Shown: positions 55,836 to 64,000 of the stretch, in pieces
Layout: every line of letters begins with the position of its first letter
Position numbering within the stretch: the stretch's first letter is position 1
Source: Hesseltinella vesiculosa
Taxonomy: Eukaryota; Mucoromycota; Mucoromycetes; Mucorales; Cunninghamellaceae
Assembly: GCA_002104935.1 (NCBI GenBank)
Contig: MCGT01000034.1
Span: 1 to 64,000 of the forward strand
Direction of reading: 5' to 3'
Length of the DNA: 64,000 bases
Translations under genes and position numbers: made by a program
The notes under the pieces: model-generated
What the model saw: the letters and a program-made list of their open reading frames with translations, nothing else
What the model was told of the DNA's origin: nothing
Database searches by the model: none

Positions 55836-57293
55836 GCCCCACCTACCCAATGATATCCCCCCTTTTTTTATTAGTTTATTTTATCCCCTCTTTACTGTTG
55901 TCATGATGTCACTGATTTTTTTTTATTTTTGTACCTTTTTCCTTTGTCTTCATCTCATTGTTTCATACGCACGCCTTTTTCCATGCCACTCCATCCTAAT
56001 ATGTCCATTCCCCTTCGTCTCCTTTTTGCTCTTATTTCACCTGTACATTATTTTAGATCCTCCCTTTTTTTTTTTTTTTTTCTTTCTTTGGATGAATCCA
56101 GGTTACCCACAATTAAAAAAACTGAATGACAGTTTCCAAGCTTGGTATATGAAATGGGTGCGGGCAGACAAAATCACGAGTCATGGGCCGTGGCTCGGTC
56201 ATTGTGCAGAAGCACGCACGCCATTGGATGACTCCATTCATTTAGACCAATGGCAGCGCATTCTTGCAAATTGGCCAAGGTGACTCGCGCCAAAAAAGGC
56301 ACTTGCTTGACAAGTGCCATACCATCATCGTGCTTCGTATTGGGACCAAGTTCTTCTCATCTACGTGCTTATTGGTCAATGTCATACTTGCCGACGGCAG
56401 TGTACAATCATGGCTGCGATTCAAAAATAGGAAGGAGAACCCTTCAGGGATCCACCGATCCTGGCATTGTTGCTTCCGTTTGCGGGCAACAGTCAACGGT
56501 GAATGGCAAGCAATGCATTTTTAGACAAAGCGGATGGAAGGACAAGAGGGGAGAAACCACAGCAAGAGAACAGGGCACACAGCCAAAGGGACACGGATTG
56601 CCAAAACCTTGTGGGCAGCCGGAGGCCATGTCGATCCAGAACTCTCCTTTTTATTAGCATTCACATCCTCAGTTTGACATCCTCGCCTTATTCCCTCTCT
56701 CTGGTCTCTACCAGTCATGCGTGGTCTTGGCATCATGCACCGACAGGTTAAAAAAAACGCGATACAAACGATCACAGGAACAACACAGCCGCTCTATCAA
56801 GCATCGTTTGGAAGCATCCTCGATAAGCAGCCCACGCACAATGCCGTCCGAGACGTGTATCCGTCAGCTCGCCATCGTTTTTATTCAGCCGGTTTGGCTG
56901 GCACAGCTGGCAAGTCACCTCTTTCCATCCCGTTTCGGTCAACCCCACTCACATGACATGCGCGCCTGGACCGCTGCCATCGTTTAGAAACAATTCTTCT
57001 CCATCGCCTGTCAGGATGCTAGAACAATCGTTCCCATGAAGAACAGCAATAAGAACATTTCACTGTCAAAAAAAAACCGTACCTCCATTCGTATGCTTAT
57101 CAATTTTGCATATTTCTCGCTTCCATTGGCTCAGCTACTTTTTGATTTTCCAAAGTGCTGGAATGGGATACTTTTTTGGTGCCGTTGTCCAGTTTCCTCT
57201 CCTTTTTTTTTTTTTTGTTTTTTTTTTTTTTTTTTCTCTGTTCATACGGGCGTCGACGTTCTTTTTTCTTCCTTTACATTTAACCTCTTGTCT
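55836..57293. other. Intergenic region (1.46 kb), no supported gene
   Basis: It holds T-rich runs near 56065-56088 and 57205-57237 and several unsupported ORFs up to 135 codons. The last 70 bases form the T/C-rich leader of the second Sec7 gene. Confidence 0.5.
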
Positions 57294-57553
57294 ATGGTCC
57301 AATCCACCAATGCCATAGATCCCTCTCCTCCAGCATGGACCTCCATTCGACACCGTGCCCAGCCCGCTTGTAGCCCAAACCAACCTTCCCACGATCCCAC
57401 CCTGTCCACTTCGCCAAAGCCCACATTTCTGTCCAAACTGCTACAAAAACGCAATCAGCAACCGCCTCCTTCTCTTCATAATCCTACATTACCAGCTCCT
57501 CAACCTGATCAGTCCATGATGTCCACTCCTTTAGTCTCCATGGACGGCAGAAA

Positions 57554-57588
<35 letters not shown>

Positions 57589-60500
57589 TTTTGCTCCTTG
57601 TCTCACTTTTTTTCTTGCTAGAAACAGCTTGGCTTGGGCAGGTTCTTTAGAAAGATGTCAAAGGTAAAAAAAAAACATGTTCTGTGCCCCTCAGTCCTTT
57701 ATTTATCCTCACTGACTCCCTCTTCATTGTTTTCTCACCCTGCCTCCTTATTTTTGGGAATGCGCCCATTAGAATTCATTACAAGAAGACCAAAGCCCCA
57801 TCCAGGAAACCGTCGATCCAGCTCCCAATGAATCCAAAGGTAAATTCCTTTCTTTTTTTGATTTGATCGTCTTGGCAAGCAAAAAAAAGTGATGAGGAAA
57901 ACGCAATTTTTACTTAATTTCCTGATGTTCAATTTTAGATAATGACGACCAATCATCACCGACCCTGACCGATCGTCCCAAAAACGTATCAGCTACCCTA
58001 CCGCCCCCTCTTCCACCCCACCACACCTTGCCCAAGAGTGGCCTGGCTGAAACACAAGACGATTTTAAACTGCAGTATCACTCGTACCCGTTGCCTCATG
58101 CGCACCACGCCGCGCCTTGTGCCCCCATTGTACCACGCTCCTCATCGCTCGATGTGCGTCGCACCACCTCTGTGTCACCCCCACCCTCCCTCCTCCGATC
58201 TGTCAATACGATCAAACACGCCCAGGACGACCTCGACGACTCCAGCGGCGACGACCTAGATGAAGAAGCCGTCAAACGTCTGTCCAAGCGCCTCAGTGGT
58301 GGCCACTTTGGCTCTGCTGGCGGCCTGATCTACAGCACCCTTTCGCTGCAGCAACTTCAACAAGACATCTCTCCTTCCACGACCAGCACCGTCTCTGTCT
58401 CGCAACAAGATACCTCTCCTCCTCCTTCGCCCACCTCTGTCACTGACCGGCCTAGCAAAACGCTGCAGCCGTCCGCCTCCTCCTCCACCTCCTCCCACCG
58501 GGCTGCCGACAAATCCACCACTCCTCCTCCTCCTCAGCATGCTGATCACCTGGACCATCCTTCACCATGCCCTGTCATCAACGACCCCACTCCTCCCACC
58601 CCCCACCTGCCCGAGCCTATGCCATTGTTGACTGTCGGCGCCAATCCCGCCGTTCCTGTCGTTGTCGACGCTGCTCATCCACTCACTCAACCTACGGACG
58701 CCATCGGCGTTGTGTCCCTTCCTCCTTCCTGTGAGCCGGATGCCTCCGACGCCTTATCCACCCATTCCACCGTCGAGCAAGAGTTCACCTCCGAGGAATA
58801 TGCCCAACGTCTCTGGCAAGAGGACGAAGTTGTCTATACCGACGATGTGGCCGAATGGCTAGGCAACGGGTAAGATGAGCAACCAGCAAAAAATGCCCAC
58901 ACTCATGTTTTTTTCTGAAAGGTCACCCGAAAGCGCTCAGGTCTTAGAGCGTTACTTGGCTTACTTTGATTTTACTGACCTGCATTTGGAAGATGCCCTT
59001 CGGTAAGGCTAGGTGCGAAACAACGGCATCTCACCTCTGTCTTTTTTATTAGTTACCTGTGTAGCAAAGTGCCACTCAAGGCCGAGTCGCAGCAGATCGA
59101 CCGAATCCTGCACCAATTCTCCAAGCGGTATCACGAATGCCACCCAGCCTCTGCCTTTGGGACGTCTGGTAAAGCCATGTGGAAAAAAAAAAGATGGCTG
59201 TTGACGCGTTTTTTTTTTTAGATGTGATCCATGCTATTGTGTATTCCTTGATCTTGCTCAACACAGATCTCCATGTGGCCCAGGGCGAGCGCAAGAAAAT
59301 GTCCCGGTCGGCCTTTGTGCGCAACACGATGGATGGTGTGCGAGCCCAGCTGGAAGATCTCCTGCCCTCGACGTCCTTGGAGACCCAAAATCCATTGCTG
59401 GACCAAGACAAGTTCGCCAGCTGTGTTTCCTTGACCGCCGACACCCCCGACCACGGGCTCAAACGCGCTTCGAGTCTCAACGCCTCCCATGCCCTTCGCC
59501 CTCTTCAGCCAGTTCAGCATCCCACCCAAGCCCGCCGGCTCCACCAACGAACGGCCGGTTCCTCCTCCCTTGACTTGTCACGTCATCCTCTTGGCTCGCG
59601 CGCTTGGGAATCCGAGATGGGGCAATTATTAAAGGTAGAGATAGATAGATAGATAAAAAAAAGGAGACGCTCATCCTCCTCCGGGGGTTTTTTTTTGTAT
59701 ATAGCAAATGTACACGTCGATCCGTCATCAGCAAATTGCCTTGCCGGGGTCGAGATTGGATACCAAAAAACGCAGTGGTGTTGGCAACCGTCTATGGAAA
59801 TCGACCAGGGACAGCCTGTTTATTGGCAGTGACAGCAACTCCGAGGTAAAAAGAGAAAAAAAAAAAAAGACACCACGAACAAGCGACTAAACTGGGTTGT
59901 TGTACCAGCTGGACTATGGGCGACCTCCCATGACCCCAAGATCGACCATGTCGTCGATTTCAGGAGCATTTTCCCGCCGCCGATCGATCTCGTCCATGCG
60001 ATCAGGTTATTCTCACCACTCACAACATACCCAAGGAATAAGCGCCATGGCTGGCCTCGGCGCCTCCAACTATCAAGCAGTGGCGTCGATGTTGCACCAC
60101 CCCGACCTGCCCATGGCCTTCACCAGCTCCGCTCCCTATTACAAGGAAGGCATGATTGCTCGGAAACACTTGCTGGAAGAAGCAAATCGCCGGGCCCGCA
60201 CGCGTGACTGGAAGGAATGCTTCATGGTGGTGGATCGTGGCCAGCTGCGGATGTATCGTCTGGATCAAGCCCCTCCTCACCGGCGCAAAGAGAAACCTGG
60301 CGTGGCTGCTCTTGCCCGCCATCCGTTGCAAGGCATGAAGAGCCGCTCCAACCAACTACCTATAGCCTTTGAATCGCAACTCTCGCTGGATCAGACCGTA
60401 TCCTCCATCACTTCCGACGTCGCCATGGGTGCTGGGGACTGGGTGGTAATGTCAACATGAGACCATGCCCAACATTCCGCTGACTTTTTTTTAGGCAAAT

Positions 60501-61121
60501 GCACAATTGATTGGCGACATTGATCTGAAGCATACACTGTGCAACGCGTTGCCGTCAGGTTATAGCCGACAACGGCGCTTTGCCTTTGCTCTTCAGCAAG
60601 CCAATGGCGGGGTGTATTTGTTCCAGGTGGGATCACAAGAGCAAGTCCATGAATGGGTGGCCACGTGCAATTACTGGGCGGCAAGAGAAAGCAAGGAACC
60701 CCTGATGGGAGGCATTGGCAGTCTTGAATATGGCTGGGGCAGTGACCTGATGGAGGACGATTCAACCGACCCGCCTTCTCAGGTGTATGAATGGGAGCCG
60801 TCCATCCCACCTCTTGTGCCCAGCACGTTGGGTGAACTGGCCCAACTCGAAGCGCTGCAACATCACATCCACACTCTCAATGAAGAACTCGATCGCCATC
60901 GCGACCTCAAGCAGCGTATTCAACAGCGCTTCCCCAAGAAGAATTCCCAACGAGTCTGTGCCATGACCAACTTTGAAAACAAAAACCAGTACCTCCTCCA
61001 CGAAATCATCAAGTATCAAAACTATTGTGATGCCCTCGAACAATCCCTGAGCCTGCAGGTCAAGGCTCTCCCACCCCCCGACTCCTTATCTCCTTCTTCG
61101 TCGACCCAGCTTCGTCATTAA
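57294..61121 (+). CDS. Arf guanine-nucleotide exchange factor, full Sec7 plus PH (Yel1/Syt1-like)
   Basis: 1,071 aa from ten exons: 57294-57554, 57622-57663, 57773-57839, 57939-58869, 58922-59002, 59053-59168, 59222-59634, 59705-59845, 59909-60445, 60495-61121. The first about 415 residues are disordered (Pro/Ser-rich). The Sec7 domain runs from EEYAQRLWQEDEVVYTDDVA through YFDFTDLHLEDALRYLCSKV and motif 1 LKAESQQIDRIL (glutamic finger kept) to motif 2 VIHAIVYSLILLNTDLHVA. A PH domain follows after a linker (YYKEGMIARKHLLEEANR to EQVHEWVATCNYWAA), again split by an insertion, then a coiled coil (LAQLEALQHHIHTLNEELDRH). It catalyses GDP/GTP exchange on an Arf GTPase, probably at the plasma membrane or Golgi. 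An A27 run lies just after the first donor site. Confidence 0.9.
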
Positions 61122-62159
61122 ACAAGAACCGTTTTTAAAGCAAGACGCCTTCCCCCATCCTTTGCCCAACTTGCTTACAAAAATAGGTCGTTCCTGGACT
61201 TTTTAAAAGGCATGGACCACGAGCGGATCGGGAGAAAAGGAGGGCCTCTTGCACATTTCAATCCTCTGCTGAAAGTGAAACATGCTCAGAAGATTTAGAG
61301 TTTGATTGACCTGACCCTGATTGAAAGGCAGCTAGGCCAATCACCTTGCCAAAGTGCGTGTTTGTTGGCAACCAAGGTCTCCTTTTTTTTTTTTTTCTTT
61401 TACATGGATCAGCGTGATGCTTTGTCCAATCCTTTTTGAAGGGTGAAAGTGGTTAGATAGGCTATGGAATGGCTAGGTGACACAAATCACAACTGCTAAT
61501 TGTTCAATGAAAAAAATAGGCTTGGGTTCAAAGAGCGATCCAGCGCTTTAAACTTTTGGAAACCTCGGAATATTTTAAAGCCAGCTGCCATTTTTGGTGA
61601 CGTTGAAGCACAGCAACGTTAAAAATAGAATTCAAAGCGAGTTACTGATGTGCAAAAATAGGCTTAACATGATTGCTCTTGTCTCTTTCATTTTTTCTGG
61701 GTCTTTTTTTTTTTTTGATGTTTGAGCCAAGCTTGTTTTTTTTTTTTTTGTTCAGCAAACATAAGTTTTCTTTGTTGACGTCAAAATGGAACAAAGGCAG
61801 CGGCGGGGAGCTTTGGCATTCGTTTCTGTTACTTTTTTTTTTTTTTTTCTCGTTGATTTTATTTTCCAGAAAACTGGTTGTTATATAGACGTAAATTTAT
61901 TCTTCTCATATCATGTTTATTGCAAAAACTCATGTCAAAATACATGACGCAAACGATAAACAAGGTGACTCCCAAATGGGGAAGCGGTAGCGAGAGTGAC
62001 CAAAAAAAAAAAAGGGGGGGAGTCCCTCCCCCCCCCCCTCACTCTGTCGCTGTCTCTTTTTTTTTTTATTTTTGGAACGGTTTTTTATTTTTTTTTATTT
62101 TTTATTTTTTGCTTGTCTCTTTCTCTTTTCAACTTCATCTTTTTTGAATTGATATCCCA
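61122..62159. other. Intergenic region (1.04 kb), no supported gene
   Basis: T/A runs are common (T15 near 61383-61397, T20 near 61832-61850, A12 near 62000). A G7 run and a C10 run stand close together (62013-62040). The T-rich stretch 62050-62159 is the leader of UAP1. Confidence 0.5.
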
Positions 62160-63718
62160 ATGACTATCGAAGCCGCTGCCCTTCCTCCTACTATCAAGCA
62201 AGTGACTGCTCTGAAAAGCAAATATGAAGCTGCCGGTCAAGGACACGTGTTTCAGTTTTTTGATGAACTTGACAGCGATAGCCAATCAGGCTTGATGGAA
62301 CAGCTGGTGGAGATTGATGTCGACCGAGTCAATCACATCTTTGCCAAGTCCATGGCTGCCAGCGAAGCTGCTCTGTCTGGTCATGGTGATGCTTTGGTGG
62401 AGCCTGTGACCAAGGATATTTTTGATACCGTGATGGGTGACCACAAAGCCAAGGATGTTCAACGATGGGAAGCCGAAGGTCTGTCGTTGATTGCTGAAAA
62501 CAAGGTGGCTGTCATCTTGATGGCCGGTGGCCAAGGCTCTCGTCTAGGCTCCAGCGCTCCCAAAGGCTGCTACGATATCAACCTGCCCTCCAAGAAAACC
62601 CTCTTCCATCTGCACGCTGAACGTATCCTTCGTCTCCAAGAATTGGCCCGTGCCTATACCACCCCCGGCAAACAAGTCGTCATTCCCTGGTACATCATGA
62701 CCTCTGGCCCTACCAATGGCCCTACCGTCGACTTCTTCAAACAACACAACTACTTTGGCTTGTCTGCCGATCAAATCACCTTTTTCGAGCAAGGTATGGC
62801 GTGGTGCCTGTCTATTGAAGAGGAGACTGATTCTTTTATTTAGGTGTCCTTCCTTGTTTGACCATGGACGGCAAGATCATTCTGGAAGCCAAGGGCAAGG
62901 TGGCTGTGGCTCCTGATGGCAACGGTGGCATCTACAGAGCTCTCCAAACCAAGGGCGTGATTGACGATTTGAACCGACGTGGTATCCTGTACAGTCACTG
63001 CTACTGCGTTGATAACTGTCTGGCCCGTGTGGCCGACCCCGTCTTCATTGGCTACTGTGCTTCCAAGGCCACCGACTGTGGTGTCAAGGTCGTGGCCAAG
63101 ACCGAACCCAGCGAACCCGTGGGTGTGGTGTGCCGCCGCAACGGCAAATATGGTGTGGTCGAATACTCGGAAATTTCCCAAGCCCTGTCGGAACGCCGCG
63201 ACGACGACGGTCAGCTGACCTTCCGTGCCGCCAACATCGTCAACCACTTTTTCTCCACCCACTTCTTGGAACGCGCCTCGGAATTCACCGACGATTTGGA
63301 ATTCCATGTGGCCCGCAAGAAGATCAAGTATGTCGACCTGGCCACCGGTGAACAAATCTCGCCCTCCACCAACTCCGGTATCAAGCTGGAGTGCTTCGTC
63401 TTTGATGTCTTCCCCTTTGCCAACCAATTCTCTGTCTTGGAAGTCGACCGTCGTGAAGAATTCTCCCCTCTCAAAAACGCCCCCGGCACCGGCGTCGACT
63501 GCCCTGAAACCTCCCGCCGTGACATCATGGCCCAACATGTCCGCTTCATCCAACAGGCCGGTGGCCATGTCAAGGGTGATGCTGAGGATCTCGTCTTTGA
63601 ACTGTCGCCCTGGGTCTCTTACTCTGGTGAAGGCTTGTCAGACCTTGTCAAGGACAAGGTCTTTGTGTCCCCCTGCTACATTGAAAAGCGTCAGCATTTG
63701 ACCCAATACTCGCAATGA
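62160..63718 (+). CDS. UAP1: UDP-N-acetylglucosamine pyrophosphorylase
   Basis: The enzyme converts GlcNAc-1-phosphate and UTP to UDP-GlcNAc in the cytosol, the last step of the hexosamine pathway and the direct source of substrate for chitin synthase, N-glycans and GPI anchors. 502 aa from two exons (62160-62793, 62844-63718). The nucleotide-binding signature is VILMAGGQGSRLGSSAPKGCYDI (about residues 119-141). IMTSGPTNGPT, GVLPCLTMDGKI, VAPDGNGGIYRAL, GVVCRRNGKYGVVEYSEI and IKLECFVFDVFPFA are all family hallmarks. The length equals that of fungal UAP1/Qri1. Strong codon bias suggests high expression. The leader is highly T/C-rich. Confidence 0.96.
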
Positions 63719-63917
63719 TTCCCCACCTCCCTGCGCCCCTCTTCCACCCATCCCACCCACACCTGAATACCTTTTTTTTTTTTTATATATATTTTTCTCT
63801 CTTTACATTAAACAACCAATGTCATACATCATATCATTTTATTCTTTTTTTTTATATGATAATGAGAGGGGTGCAAAGGGGTATCAGAAATGAAACGAGA
63901 GAAGAGAATGCAAAGAA

Positions 63918-64000
63918 TTAAATGACAATGGCGTCGTAACTAGGAGGAGGTGAGGGTGGCACGGTCAGGCCGGTGGAGGTGGAAGGCGAAGGCAGGGGAG
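63918..64000 (-). CDS. C-terminal end of a minus-strand gene (partial)
   Basis: From the right window edge, one minus-strand frame runs to a TAA at 63918-63920 and encodes a Pro/Ser-rich tail ending SPPPSYDAIVI. The PPSY word is a PPxY-like WW-domain or Nedd4/Rsp5-binding motif common in tails of membrane trafficking proteins. Only 27 codons are visible, so the protein is not identified. It converges on UAP1 (199 bp between stops). Confidence 0.4.
   Translation of the reverse strand, partial: PLPSPSTSTGLTVPPSPPPSYDAIVI

Noticed and set aside
55780..56283. 167-codon plus-strand ORF after the glycosyltransferase
   Set aside because: It starts inside the annotated second exon in another frame and runs through T-rich 3' flank; the region near 56092-56280 looks faintly coding but has no match or splice context.

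Overview
The window is fungal chromosomal DNA, most likely from an early-diverging filamentous fungus (Mucoromycota, Mucorales-like). The reasons are a myosin-motor chitin synthase with a DEK-type tail, dense compact genes with about 76 short (mostly 45-80 nt) introns by my reading, pyrimidine-rich leaders before start codons, and many A/T homopolymer runs. I read splice sites by hand; in every multi-exon model below except one junction flagged as uncertain, the exons join in frame and the coding length divides by three. The species is not identified.

Layout. 0-5.6 kb is a repeat-rich corner. It holds a decayed Ty3/gypsy retrotransposon whose integrase ORF is still open, a candidate LTR, a 1,556-bp hairpin element (two 672-bp arms around a 212-bp loop), and a tRNA-His(GTG) gene starting 4 bp after the hairpin. 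7.5-25.7 kb holds mitochondrial glycerol-3-phosphate dehydrogenase (+), the splicing factor Cdc40/Prp17 (-), a forkhead factor (+), a hypothetical protein (+), an NTF2-like protein with a repeated RNIF tail motif (+), a membrane-anchored ubiquitin protease (+) and a myosin-motor chitin synthase (-). 26.6-38.4 kb holds alpha-tubulin (-), a STIMATE-family membrane protein (-), an alpha/beta hydrolase (-), a small Cys-motif protein (-), WRNIP1/Mgs1 (+) and a Med11-like Mediator subunit (-). 38.6-47.1 kb holds a Sec7-PH Arf-GEF (+), a copper amine oxidase (+) and an F-box/LRR protein (-). 47.1-48.6 kb is a minisatellite of 32-bp units with higher-order blocks. 48.9-64 kb holds polynucleotide kinase/phosphatase (+), a coiled-coil RGG protein with a GW/WG-rich segment (-), a type II glycosyltransferase (+), a second and longer Sec7-PH Arf-GEF (+), UDP-GlcNAc pyrophosphorylase (+) and the C-terminal end of a minus-strand gene.

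How the genes relate. Most are housekeeping genes with no operon-like logic. Two functional links are visible: UDP-GlcNAc pyrophosphorylase makes the substrate of the chitin synthase, and the two Sec7-PH proteins are paralogs acting in Arf-dependent membrane traffic. WRNIP1 and PNKP both serve genome maintenance. Gene pairs are often convergent with tails 90-240 bp apart, or divergent over 150-250 bp.

The observations most worth following are the long hairpin beside the tRNA gene, the GW/WG-RGG protein (a possible Argonaute-binding platform), the unusually frequent GC-AG introns (6 of about 76), the degenerate motor of the chitin synthase, the stand-alone integrase ORF, and the minisatellite with a zinc-finger exon running into it.
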